Part shown: one piece after another, positions 25,184 to 33,139 of the stretch
Layout: the number at the start of each line of letters is the position of its first letter
Position numbering within the stretch: position 1 is the stretch's first letter
DNA from: Actinorugispora endophytica
GTDB lineage: Bacteria; Actinomycetota; Actinomycetes; Streptosporangiales; Streptosporangiaceae
Direction of reading: 5' to 3'
NCBI RefSeq assembly: GCF_004363075.1
Contig: NZ_SNYN01000012.1
Location: 1-64,000 of the forward strand
DNA length: 64,000 bases
The notes under the pieces: generated by a model
What the model saw: only the letters and a program-made list of their open reading frames with translations
What the model was told of the DNA's origin: nothing
The model's database searches: none
Made by a program: the position numbers and the translations under genes

Positions 25184-25851
25184 ACCGGCACTCCGTCATG
25201 GTGCGGCCGCAGTGCTCGACGGAGCGGTACCGGCTGTTCCCGGCCGGGAAGGCAACGGGACAGCCGTCATCGGTAGGCGGTGATCCTGGCGTGGGGGCGG
25301 CTGCCACCCGCCGCCCCCACGCCTCGGAGCAGGGGGTCCTCCCCCGAGGCAAGCCCGATTCGCGTGTTTTGGGGGATTGGTGGCTTGCCACTCCGACTTT
25401 TTTTGTTTTCTGGGTCGTTTTTTATTGAAAAGAATCGACTTCTTTACGTTGTAGATTTTTAGTATCCGAAGCAGGAGGGGGACTCGCGCGAAGACGCCCG
25501 GACGCGGGCCGGCGGCCTCCTTCCGCAGGAGTCTCGGGCGCGAAGGCGAACGGGTGGGGCGGCCGGGGTCCGGCCGGTCGCCGCGTGGTGTTCGCGGAGC
25601 GACGGCGGCGCGGACGCGCGCCGCTCCCCTGCCCCGGTCCGGGCCCGGCGCGGACGCCCGCCCACGCACCCGCGCGGGACGCCTTTCTCGCGAACCCCCC
25701 GTGGCCTCCGAAGGCCCGCTCGGGTCTCCGATGGTCCGGACGCCCGCCCTCCATCGCCCTTCTTGCCATAACGGCAAAGATATTTGTCATCTCGGCGAGC
25801 CGGGCGGATCATCTCCGGTGAGACGTAGGACGCGAGACGGAGGTACTTCAC
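25184..25851. other. Intergenic stretch with a terminator and an AT-rich island
   Basis: No gene is recognised in these 668 bases. The stretch contains a strong hairpin (25288-25323), a second hairpin around 25321-25347, and an AT-rich island at about 25385-25465. The island holds a small GTGGC-TT-GCCAC hairpin followed by a T run (T-rich from 25398) and the CTTTACGTTGTAGATT motif (25442-25457) also found near 32003 and 60164. The last 100 bases include TTGCC-ATAAC-GGCAA (25764-25778) and an AT-rich promoter-like segment ahead of the flavoprotein gene. Confidence 0.5.
25288..25323 (+). terminator. Hairpin terminator after threonine aldolase
   Basis: Perfect 13-bp stem, GGCGTGGGGGCGG at 25288-25300 and its complement at 25311-25323, with a 10-base loop, 105 bp past the aldolase stop. 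Confidence 0.6.
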
Positions 25852-26862
25852 ATGACGGTCCGGAAGGAACAGAACGCGGCCGCCGCCCCCTCGGAGGGGG
25901 AGCGCCGCTACGACGTCGTGGTCGTCGGCGGCGGAGCCGCCGGACTGGGCGGGGCGCTGACCCTGTCCCGGGCGCGGCGCTCGGTGCTGGTGGTCGACGG
26001 CGGCGAGCCGCGTAACGCCCCGGCGTCCGGCATCCACAACTACCTGGGACGGGAGGGGACGCCCCCCGGGCAGCTGCTCGCCGCGGGCCGGGAGGAGGTG
26101 GCCGGCTACGGCGGCGAGATCGTCAAGGGCGACGTCGTGTCGGCCGAGCGCCTGGAGGGCGGCGGTTTCCGCGTCGTGCTCGCCGACGGGACCGCGGTCG
26201 CGGCCGCCCGGCTGCTGGTGACCACCGGCCTGGTCGACGAGCTGCCCCCGGTGCCCGGGCTGGCCGAGCGGTGGGGCAAGGAGGTCCTGCACTGCCCGTA
26301 CTGCCACGGCTGGGAGGTGGGCGACCAGGCGATCGGCGTCCTGGCCACCGGCCCGATAGCCACCCATCAGGCTCTGCTGTGGCGCCAGTGGAGCGAGGAC
26401 GTGACGCTCTTCCTGCACACCGCGCCCGACCTCGGCGACGAGGAGTACGAGAAGCTCGCCGCTCGCGGCATCGCCGTGGTCGACGGCGAGGTGACCGGGG
26501 TGGAGGTGACCGACGACCGGCTCACCGGCGTGGTCCTGGCCGGGGGCCGGGTCATCCCCCGCCAGGCGCTCGTGGTGGCCCCGCGCTTCACCGCCCGCGC
26601 GGGCCTCCTCGCCGGCCTGGGCCTCGGGACGGTCGAGCAGGAGATGAACGGGCACGTGATGGGTGAGCACGTCCCCGCCGACCCGACCGGCAGGACCGAG
26701 GTCCCCGGGGTGTGGGTGGCCGGGAACGTCACCACCCTGACCGAGCAGGTCATCGGCTCCGCCGCCGCGGGCCTGCGCGCCGCGGGCGCGATCAACGCCG
26801 ACCTGGTCGATGAGGAGACCCGCCTGGCCGTCGCCGCCCGCCGCGCGCCCGTCGCCGGATGA
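25852..26862 (+). CDS. Thioredoxin-reductase-like NAD(P)/FAD oxidoreductase
   Basis: Flavoprotein of 336 residues. The FAD Rossmann motif is VVVGGGAAGLGGALTLSRA (about 24-42), the redox CPYC lies in HCPYCHGWEVGDQ (Cys148, Cys151), and the late FAD motif is GVWVAGNVTTLTEQVIGSAAAG. It resembles the short thioredoxin-reductase-like proteins of actinobacteria, but the NAD(P) motif in the middle (GVLATGPIATHQAL) is weak, so the electron donor is uncertain. A strong GGAGG precedes ATG 25852. It is probably co-transcribed with the methyltransferase starting 46 bp after its stop. Confidence 0.85.
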   Translation: MTVRKEQNAAAAPSEGERRYDVVVVGGGAAGLGGALTLSRARRSVLVVDGGEPRNAPASGIHNYLGREGTPPGQLLAAGREEVAGYGGEIVKGDVVSAERLEGGGFRVVLADGTAVAAARLLVTTGLVDELPPVPGLAERWGKEVLHCPYCHGWEVGDQAIGVLATGPIATHQALLWRQWSEDVTLFLHTAPDLGDEEYEKLAARGIAVVDGEVTGVEVTDDRLTGVVLAGGRVIPRQALVVAPRFTARAGLLAGLGLGTVEQEMNGHVMGEHVPADPTGRTEVPGVWVAGNVTTLTEQVIGSAAAGLRAAGAINADLVDEETRLAVAARRAPVAG

Positions 26863-26908
26863 CCGCGCACGACACCCGCCCGACACCGAGACGAAAGAGG
26901 AAGAACCG

Positions 26909-27550
26909 ATGACCGAGACTCCAGACGACACCTCGGCCGAGGCGCACTGGGACGCCCGCTACTCCCAGAACCACCGGATCTGGAGCGGCGCCCCCAACGC
27001 CGCGCTGGTCCGCGAGGCCGCCGACCTGAGACCGGGCAGGGCCCTGGACCTGGGAGCCGGCGAAGGCGCCGACGCGATCTGGCTGGCCCGGCGGGGGTGG
27101 CGGGTCACCGCGGTCGACGTCTCCCAGGTCGCCCTGGACCGGGCGGCCGAGCACGCGGCGGAGGCGGAGGTCGCCGGGCTCGTCGACTGGCAGCGGCACG
27201 ACCTCGCCACGTCCTTCCCCTCGGGCGTCTTCGACCTCGTCTCCGCCCACTTCCTGCACTCCTTCATCGACATGCCGCGCGAGCGGATCCTGCGGACCGC
27301 CGCCCTGGCCGTGGCCCCCGGCGGGGTGCTCCTGGTCGTCGGGCACGCGGGGTCTCCCTCGTGGGCGCCCGACTCCCACGCCGACATTCACTTCCCCACC
27401 CCTCAGGAGGTGCTCGAATCCCTCGAACTCCCGCAGGGGCAGTGGGAGGTGCAGCGCTGCGAGGAGTACCGGCATCCCATGACCGATCCCGACGGGCGGC
27501 CCGGCTTCCGCCCGGACAACATCCTCAGGCTCCGCCGCCGGGACGGTTGA
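26909..27550 (+). CDS. Class I SAM-dependent methyltransferase
   Basis: Protein of 213 residues. It opens with AHWDARYSQNHRIWSGAPNA, typical of the TehB/thiopurine-like methyltransferases. SAM motif I is ALDLGAGEGADAIWLA, and the acidic residue ending strand 2 is in VTAVDVSQVAL. The substrate is unknown; family members detoxify chalcogens or methylate small molecules. ATG 26909 has AGAGGA upstream. The pairing with an upstream thioredoxin-reductase-like gene suggests a redox or electrophile-stress operon, as an inference. Confidence 0.83.
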   Translation: MTETPDDTSAEAHWDARYSQNHRIWSGAPNAALVREAADLRPGRALDLGAGEGADAIWLARRGWRVTAVDVSQVALDRAAEHAAEAEVAGLVDWQRHDLATSFPSGVFDLVSAHFLHSFIDMPRERILRTAALAVAPGGVLLVVGHAGSPSWAPDSHADIHFPTPQEVLESLELPQGQWEVQRCEEYRHPMTDPDGRPGFRPDNILRLRRRDG

Positions 27551-27558
27551 GCCCTCCC

Positions 27559-27602
27559 GGGGCCGCCGCCCGGACCACCACCACGGTCCGGGCGGCGGCC
27601 CC
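27559..27602. terminator. Bidirectional 18-bp hairpin terminator
   Basis: Arms 27559-27576 and 27585-27602 are perfectly complementary around an 8-base loop, followed by CTCTTTG, between convergent genes ending at 27550 and 27648. Confidence 0.8.
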
Positions 27603-27647
27603 GGCCTCTTTGTCCCCCGGGAGGCCCGCTCCCGCTGTGCTGCCCCC

Positions 27648-29039
27648 TCACGGCTCCCCCGGGGCGCGGCCGCTCCCGTCGAGGGCGTCCAGCGCCTCGC
27701 TGATCGCGCGGTGGAAGGTCGGATAGGCGTAGATCATCGACCGGAGCCGGCCGGTGGGCACCCCGGCGTGCACGGCGACCGCCAGCGCGCCCAGGACCTC
27801 CCCGCCGCAGGGCCCCGCCGACGTCGCGCCCACGAGGACGCCGGTGTCGGCGTCCTCGACGAGCTTGACGAAGCCGTCGTTGCCCGTCCCGTGGATCCAG
27901 CCGCGCGTGGATGAGGGGACCCGCGTGGTGCCCACCCGCGCGTTCACGCCCTTCCGGCGCGCCTGCGCCTCGGTCAGCCCGACCGCGCCGATCTCGGGGT
28001 CGGTGAAGGTGACCCGGGGCAGCGCGTGGTACCGGGCGCCCTCCACCTCCCGGCCGAGGATGTCGGCCGCGGCGATACCGGCCTGGTAGATCGCCACGTG
28101 CGTGAACGGCCCCTTGCCGGTCACGTCCCCGACCGCCCACACGCCCGGCGCGACGCGCATCCGGTCGTCCACCTCGACCGCGCGGGCGTCGGGGTCCAGA
28201 CCGATCTCCCCCACCCCCAGGTCACGCAGGCGCGCGCGCCGCCCCGTCGCGACCAGCACCCGCCGGGCCCGGACCGGGCCCCGGTCCGCGTTGACGGCGA
28301 ACCCGCCGTCGTAGCGGTGGACGCGGTCGATTCGGGCGTTCGTGCGCACCGTGACCCCCTCCTCCTCCAGCACTCCGGCCAGCAGCAGCCCGGCCTCGGG
28401 CTCCTCCGTTCCCAGCAGCCGGTCGGCGGCCTCCAGCACGGTGACCCGCGCGCCGAAGCGCGCGTAGACCTGGGCCAGCTCCAGTCCCACGGCGCCGCCG
28501 CCGATGACGCACAGCGACTCGGGGACCTCGGCGGCCTCGATCGCCTCGTGGTTGGTCCAGTACGGGATGTCGGCGAGTCCGGGGATCGGCGGCACGCTGG
28601 GCGTCGTTCCCGTCGCGACGACGATCGCGCGGCGGGCCTTGAACCCGTACTCCCGGTCGCCGGTGACCCCGACGGTGTCCGCTCCGGTGATCCGGCCGCG
28701 GCCGCGCACCAGGCGGCCGCCCTTCGCGACGAACCGGTCGGCGGCGGCCTTGTCGTCCCATCCGCTGGTGGCCTCGTCGCGGATCCGGCGGGTCACCGGC
28801 GCCCAGTCCGGGCGCACGTCGGCGCCGCCCGCCAGCGCGGGCACCCGCCGCGCCTCGGCGAGCGCGTCGGCGGCGCGGACCATCATCTTGCTGGGGACGC
28901 ACCCCCAGTAGGGGCACTCGCCGCCGACCAGGCCGGCCTCCACCCCCACGACCGAGAGCCCGGCCTCGGCCAGCTCGCCCGCCAGCGCCTCCCCGCCCGG
29001 CCCCATCCCGATCACCACGACGTCCACCGATTCGACCAT
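27648..29039 (-). CDS. Pyridine nucleotide-disulfide oxidoreductase, mercuric-reductase-like
   Basis: Homodimeric flavoprotein disulfide reductase of 463 residues. The FAD motif is VVVIGMGPGGEALAGELAEAG, and the redox disulfide is GGECPYWGCVPSK (Cys42, Cys47). The NAD(P) motif is CVIGGGAVGLELAQVYARFG, and the second FAD motif is VWAVGDVTGKGPFTHVA. The C-terminal catalytic segment is YAYPTFHRAISEAL with the His expected for acid-base catalysis. It lacks the N-terminal HMA domain and C-terminal Cys pair of true MerA, so it is best called a dihydrolipoamide-dehydrogenase/MerA-like protein. ATG 29039 has AGGAG upstream. Confidence 0.88.
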   Translation of the reverse strand: MVESVDVVVIGMGPGGEALAGELAEAGLSVVGVEAGLVGGECPYWGCVPSKMMVRAADALAEARRVPALAGGADVRPDWAPVTRRIRDEATSGWDDKAAADRFVAKGGRLVRGRGRITGADTVGVTGDREYGFKARRAIVVATGTTPSVPPIPGLADIPYWTNHEAIEAAEVPESLCVIGGGAVGLELAQVYARFGARVTVLEAADRLLGTEEPEAGLLLAGVLEEEGVTVRTNARIDRVHRYDGGFAVNADRGPVRARRVLVATGRRARLRDLGVGEIGLDPDARAVEVDDRMRVAPGVWAVGDVTGKGPFTHVAIYQAGIAAADILGREVEGARYHALPRVTFTDPEIGAVGLTEAQARRKGVNARVGTTRVPSSTRGWIHGTGNDGFVKLVEDADTGVLVGATSAGPCGGEVLGALAVAVHAGVPTGRLRSMIYAYPTFHRAISEALDALDGSGRAPGEP

Positions 29040-29223
29040 CGCTGCCGCTCTCCTTACTCTCCGGTGCTCTCCACGAGAAGACCTCGGACCGCGGGCGGGT
29101 GCCCGCGTCGCCCGTCCCCACTGCCCCGGACCGGGGCGGGGCCACATCGAGGCGTGTCCGGATCACGACCGGGACGGAACAGGGGGTCGAGGAGGATTAC
29201 TGCAGGATTTAGGGAGTTGCCGG

Positions 29224-29430
29224 CGCGGGGGGTGGTTCGGCGTGCCGGTGCTTCGGGCGGGTTTTTCGGCCTCATGCCATGCGGACCACGAGGTGACGGC
29301 GGACGGCGACGGCGGGTGCGGGCCGGGGCGCGCCCATGATGTCCGTCGCGTGAGGGTTCCGTTGACGGTCTTGGGCTTTCTGCCCTTCCCGGCCCCGAAA
29401 CGGGCAGAAAGCCCAAGGCCGTCAACAAAA
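29224..29430. repeat. Dispersed intergenic repeat, family 2 (copy B) with 25-bp stem
   Basis: The left part (29224-29360) matches the block at 107-225: GGGGGGTGGTTCGG, CGAGGTGACGGCGGAC and GCGCCCATGATGTCCGTC. It is followed by a hairpin with arms 29361-29385 and 29402-29426 (25 bp, one G-U pair in RNA). It lies between the start of the mercuric-reductase-like gene and the end of the TetR gene, so it could terminate tetR. Confidence 0.7.
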
Positions 29431-29433
29431 CCA

Positions 29434-29515
29434 CCGGTGCTTCGGGTGCTTTTCGGCCTCATGCCGTGCGGACCGCGAGGTGACGGCGGACGGCGACGGC
29501 GGGCGGGGGGCTTGT
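29434..29515. repeat. Tandem partial copy (C) of family 2 repeat
   Basis: This direct-orientation copy of 29245-29325 shares GCTTCGGG, TTTCGGCCTCATGCC and CGAGGTGACGGCGGACGGCG. It lacks the hairpin half and abuts the TetR stop codon region. Confidence 0.65.
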
Positions 29516-29518
29516 GGT

Positions 29519-30133
29519 TCACTCGGCGGGCTTCGCCCTGCGCTCGCCCGGACGCAGAGGGTGCACGGCATCCATCGCCGTGTCGAGCAGTGCGCTGAGC
29601 GGGCGATCCTCGCCGGGTCTCAGCCACTGGTCCTGCGCCGAGTGCAGACAGCAGATCGCGGCCCCGGCCAGGGCCCGGGAGACGAACGCGGGTTCGGTGG
29701 TTCCCTGGGGAAGCCGGTGCGCGAGGGCCTGCGCGATGCCCTCCTGCCAGCTCGCTTCCTTGCCTCGCTGCAGGTCCGGGCGCTCCAGCATCAGCCGTGC
29801 CAGCGCCGCGGCGCGCGGGTCGGCCTCCGCCCTGGCGAGCAGGGGTGCGAACGCGTGCCTCAGGCATGCCCAGGGGGCCTCGCCGGCGGGGCGCTGGGCG
29901 AGCTCCTCGGCGATGGCGCGGCCGATGGCCTCGAGCGCACCGGCCAGGGCCTCGTCCTTGCCGGTGAAGTAGCGGAAGTAGCTCCGGCGGGAGATCCCCG
30001 CAGCCTGCGCGATCTCCTCCACCGTGGTGGAGTCGAAGCCCTTCTCCAGAAACAGTCCCATGGCGGCCTCGGCGATCTCACCGCGCACGGCGCGCCTGGT
30101 TCTCTCCCGAAGACTCACTTGTGCCTCATCCAT
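29519..30133 (-). CDS. TetR-family transcriptional repressor
   Basis: One-component regulator of 204 residues. The N-terminal HTH covers about 15-60: IAEAAMGLFLEKGFDSTTVEEI followed by AQAAGISRRSYFRYFTGKDE. The C-terminal ligand domain is helical and includes WACLRHAFAPLL. It is divergent from an SDR gene, with a perfect 16-bp palindrome between them (30163-30178) that lies 30 bp from its own start. This suits autoregulation and repression of the SDR. Ligand is unknown. Confidence 0.9.
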   Translation of the reverse strand: MDEAQVSLRERTRRAVRGEIAEAAMGLFLEKGFDSTTVEEIAQAAGISRRSYFRYFTGKDEALAGALEAIGRAIAEELAQRPAGEAPWACLRHAFAPLLARAEADPRAAALARLMLERPDLQRGKEASWQEGIAQALAHRLPQGTTEPAFVSRALAGAAICCLHSAQDQWLRPGEDRPLSALLDTAMDAVHPLRPGERRAKPAE

Positions 30134-30162
30134 CCCGCCATGCTACCCTCACGAGTCGGAAC

Positions 30163-30178
30163 TGGCACTCAAGTGCCA
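30163..30178. promoter_or_regulatory. TetR operator between tetR and SDR
   Basis: TGGCACT-CA-AGTGCCA is a perfect palindrome of 7-bp arms in the divergent promoter region, extended by AA/TT on the flanks. It is very probably the binding site of the adjacent TetR protein. Confidence 0.7.
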
Positions 30179-30229
30179 TTTAAGACATCCAAGGGCCACC
30201 TGGTGGCCGGATCGAGGAGAGGCGCTCAC

Positions 30230-31111
30230 ATGGCCGGACGAACGATCGTCATCACCGGCGGCTCGGACGGGATCGGCGCGGAGGCCGCCCGCCAGATCGC
30301 CCGCGCACGGCCCGACCACAGACTGATCCTCGTGGGCCGCTCCGCTCACAAGACCGCAGCCGTCGCACGCCAGGTGGGAGCAGAGCACTTCCTCGCCGAC
30401 TTCACCCGGTTGGAGGACGTGCGCCGGCTCGCGGCGGACCTGCGCGGGGCGGTGGACCGCGTCGACGTCCTGGCCAACAACGCGGGCGGTATATTCGGAC
30501 GGCGCACCGTGACCGAGGACGGCAACGAGAAGACCTTCCAGGTCAACCTGCTGGCCCCGTTCCTCTTGACCCACCTGCTTCTCGACCTGCTGCAGGCCGG
30601 GGACGGGGCCGTGGTGAACACCTCCAGCGCCTCGGCCAGGTTCGTCGGCAGGGTCGACGTCGACGACCTCAACCATGAGAGGTCCTACGCGCCGATGCGG
30701 GCCTACGGAGATGCCAAGCTGGCGAACATCCTGTTCGCCCGCGGGCTCCACGCCCGCCACGGCGGCAACGGGATCAACGCCGTCGCCTTCGATCCCGGAA
30801 ACGTGCGCACCGGGTTCGGTGCCGAGAACAACGACGTGCTGACCCGGCTGCTGTACCGCACCCCCCTTTCCCGCGTCGCGCTCATCCCGCCGGGGAAGGG
30901 CGGGTCGAACCTCGCCTTTTTCCTGACCGGGCGGCCGGGGACGTCCTGGGAGCCGGGCCGCTTCTACGCACAGACCAAGCCCGCGAAGCGCCGACAGACC
31001 AATCCCCAGGTCGGGGACGACGTGCTCGTCGACGCCTTCTGGCGTCGAACGTGCGAGCTTCTGGGGATCACCGACAGCCCCGACGGCTCCCACGGACGAT
31101 CCAACGCTTGA
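30230..31111 (+). CDS. Short-chain dehydrogenase (retinol dehydrogenase/WWOX-like)
   Basis: SDR of 293 residues. The cofactor loop is ITGGSDGIGAEAARQIA, with NNAGGIFG after strand 4, the catalytic Ser in NTSSASARF and the YGDAKLANILFARGL Tyr-Lys pair. The long C-terminal region and YGxxKLANI wording place it with the retinol-dehydrogenase-like SDRs that act on hydrophobic carbonyls. ATG 30230 follows AGGAGAGG. Repressed, by inference, by the divergent TetR. Confidence 0.88.
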   Translation: MAGRTIVITGGSDGIGAEAARQIARARPDHRLILVGRSAHKTAAVARQVGAEHFLADFTRLEDVRRLAADLRGAVDRVDVLANNAGGIFGRRTVTEDGNEKTFQVNLLAPFLLTHLLLDLLQAGDGAVVNTSSASARFVGRVDVDDLNHERSYAPMRAYGDAKLANILFARGLHARHGGNGINAVAFDPGNVRTGFGAENNDVLTRLLYRTPLSRVALIPPGKGGSNLAFFLTGRPGTSWEPGRFYAQTKPAKRRQTNPQVGDDVLVDAFWRRTCELLGITDSPDGSHGRSNA

Positions 31112-31199
31112 CAGTGGGCCCGAAGCAGATTTCCCGGGTCGTTCCACGGTGGGCTCGGCGGGAGCGCCCGGGCAGCGCAGGAGAGACCGGTGCCCTGAT

Positions 31200-31600
31200 T
31201 CTGGAAACACACGGACCGGGCGGCCCCGCACCCTCGACCTGCCGGCCGGTCTGGCGGGCCTGCCGCCTTCACCAACCGGCTCTGCCGCACGGCGTTGGCC
31301 GCGCTGGACCCGCTGCTGGGCGCGGAGTTGATCAACGCCCACGGTGAGGGCACCCGCAAAAGGGACCTCGACGTACTGATCCCCGTCGCACAGACGGAAC
31401 TGGCGTTGGCCTCACCCGAAGGTGTGGACGGCGTCGCCGACTCCATGATCACCCTGGCCGCCGCGTTGGAGGAGCTGTTCACCCGCCTGGGCGAGACCAC
31501 CGACACCGACCAGGGCCGGGCCGTAGGTGTGTGCCGGGCCACGGCCTCCGAGCCGTGGTCGGCCTACGGCGACGGCGGCGACGGCGACGGCGGCTGGTAG
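31200..31600 (+). pseudogene. Decayed helical protein gene, frameshifted fragment
   Basis: From about 31270 the frame reads AFTNRLCRTALAALDPLLGA, then ELINAHGEGT, then ASPEGVDGVADSMITLAAAL, then EELFTRLGE, to a TAG at 31598-31600. That is coding-like: helical, low in Arg/Pro, unlike random GC-rich translations. Upstream, RTLDLPAGLAGLP continues the same style in another frame, so a frameshift near 31265 is likely, and no start codon with a ribosome site exists. I do not recognise the family. The Gly/Asp-rich C-terminal tail ends DGGDGDGGW. Confidence 0.45.
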
Positions 31601-31604
31601 CCCC

Positions 31605-31751
31605 TCACAGGTGGGTGTGGCGTTCCTCGGCGCGGGTGATGACCACGGCGGTGGACATGCCGGGAAAGTGCACCGCGCAGCACGCGCACACCGACACGGT
31701 CAGCTCGTCGGCGGTCGCGGCCCTGGGCTGGGTCCGCCACCGCGCCGGCAC
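31605..31751 (-). CDS. Small Cys-containing ORF, possible remnant
   Basis: A 48-codon minus-strand frame from GTG 31751 ends ADELTVSVCACCAVHFPG followed by MSTAVVITRAEERHTHL. The CACC group and the balanced composition suggest real or once-real coding sequence. No Shine-Dalgarno stands out. It is convergent with the pseudogene fragment, 4 bases away. I do not recognise it; it may be the C-terminal piece of a mobile-element protein. Confidence 0.3.
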   Translation of the reverse strand: MPARWRTQPRAATADELTVSVCACCAVHFPGMSTAVVITRAEERHTHL

Positions 31752-32071
31752 ACGAGCACGAAGAGCCGTCAGTGTTACTGGACGACGGTGAGCGCGTCCT
31801 CGGCGGCGGCCTTGTCGGCCTCGGTGGACAGGGCCCGCGCGCTGAACGCGCTCACCACCGACCGGTGGACAGGCCCGGGAGGGCCTACCGCTAAATCCTG
31901 TGGTAATCCCTTGGCCCCCGACAGGCCGTGGTGGCGGGGGCTTTCCGGGCGGCTTGGGTTCGGTGGGGCGGGACGACGGATTGTGGTGATGACACGACTC
32001 CGGGCTTTACATCGTAGATTCATTGAATCGGGCGAGGCTCCGGACGGCGTTCCGCGCGGGCCCCGCCCCCG
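31752..32071. other. Degenerate intergenic stretch downstream of the siderophore locus
   Basis: Contains a short minus-strand coding-like remnant ending VVSAFSARALSTEADK followed by AAAEDALTVVQ and a TAA at 31775-31777, a GCCCCCG/CGGGGGC hairpin at about 31915-31942 followed by TTTCC, and the GGCTTTACATCGTAGATT motif (32003-32020) shared with 60164-60181. No intact gene is seen. Confidence 0.4.
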
Positions 32072-33139
32072 TTACGGCCGTCCCCCGCGCCGTTGGGAGG
32101 CCAGCAGCCAGACGAAGTAGAGGCCGCCCAGCAGCCCGGTCGCGGTGCCGACCGGGAGCTGGTCGGCGACCAGGACCCGCTGCTGCACCGCGAAGTCCCC
32201 GGCCACCAGCAGCAGGGCGCCCATGAGCGCGGTCGGCACCAGCCCCGGACCGCTGGAGCGGGTGAGCCTGCGGGCGAGCTGGGGCGCGGCCAGCGCCACG
32301 AACAGGATCGGCCCGGTCGCCGCGGTGGCGATCGCGGACAGCAGCACGCTCACCACGACGAGCGCCAGGCGGGCGCGCTCCACACCGACCCCCAGCGACC
32401 TGGCCGTGTCGTCGCCCATCTCCAGCATGGTCAGCGCGCGCCCGTGGTGCAGGGCGATCGGCAGCAGGACGGCCAGCGCGGCGCCGACCGCCAGAGCCTG
32501 GGGCCAGCCCCGCCCGTTGACGCTGCCGACCAGCCACGCCTGGGCGGCCAGCGCGTCCTGCGGCTCGGCCCGGGTGATGAGGTAGGAGTTGACCGCCAGC
32601 GTCATGGCGCTGATCCCGATGCCGACCAGGACGAACCGGGAGCCGCGCACCCCCCGGGTGAAGGCCAGCAGGTAGATCGCGGCCGCGGTGGCCACGCCGC
32701 CGACCAGCGCCCCGGCCGCGATCGCGAGCATGCTCCCGCCCGTGACGACGATGACGGTCAGCGCCCCGGTCGCCGCCCCGTTGGTGAAGCCGATGATGTC
32801 GGGGCTGCCCAGCGGGTTGCCCGAGAGGCGTTGCAGCAGGCCCCCGCTGACCGCGAGCGCCGCGCCGACGAGCAGCGCGGTCAGCAGCCGCGGCAGCCGC
32901 AGGGTGACGACGATGAACGCGTGGCCGGGGTCGCCCCGTCCGGCCAGGGCGGCGAGTACCTCGGCGGCCGAGAGCCGGAACTCCCCCGTGGCCAGGGCCA
33001 GCGTGCCCAGCGCGGCGAGGGCGGCCAGCAGCACCGCGCACACCGCGGCCGACCGCGCGTCCACGCGCAGCGACAGCCGGTCCCCGGCGCGCAGGGGGTA
33101 CCCGGTGGCGCCGCCCCGGGCTCCCGGCGGCGCGCTCAC
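32072..33139 (-). CDS. FecCD-family iron-siderophore ABC permease 2
   Basis: Inner-membrane permease of 355 residues with about nine or ten helices, importing ferric siderophore with a partner permease and an ATPase. Family hallmarks are LRLPRLLTALLVGAALAVSGGLLQ, NPLGSPDIIGFTNGA, the ATPase-contact region GDDTARSLGV and GPILFVALAAPQLARRL. GTG 33139 overlaps the stop of the first permease gene as GTGA, so the two are co-translated. No ATPase gene follows; downstream is decayed sequence. Confidence 0.93.
   Translation of the reverse strand: MSAPPGARGGATGYPLRAGDRLSLRVDARSAAVCAVLLAALAALGTLALATGEFRLSAAEVLAALAGRGDPGHAFIVVTLRLPRLLTALLVGAALAVSGGLLQRLSGNPLGSPDIIGFTNGAATGALTVIVVTGGSMLAIAAGALVGGVATAAAIYLLAFTRGVRGSRFVLVGIGISAMTLAVNSYLITRAEPQDALAAQAWLVGSVNGRGWPQALAVGAALAVLLPIALHHGRALTMLEMGDDTARSLGVGVERARLALVVVSVLLSAIATAATGPILFVALAAPQLARRLTRSSGPGLVPTALMGALLLVAGDFAVQQRVLVADQLPVGTATGLLGGLYFVWLLASQRRGGRP

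Noticed and set aside
27648-29039. True mercuric reductase (mer operon)
   Set aside because: The HMA domain and C-terminal Cys pair of MerA are missing and no merR or merT is nearby.
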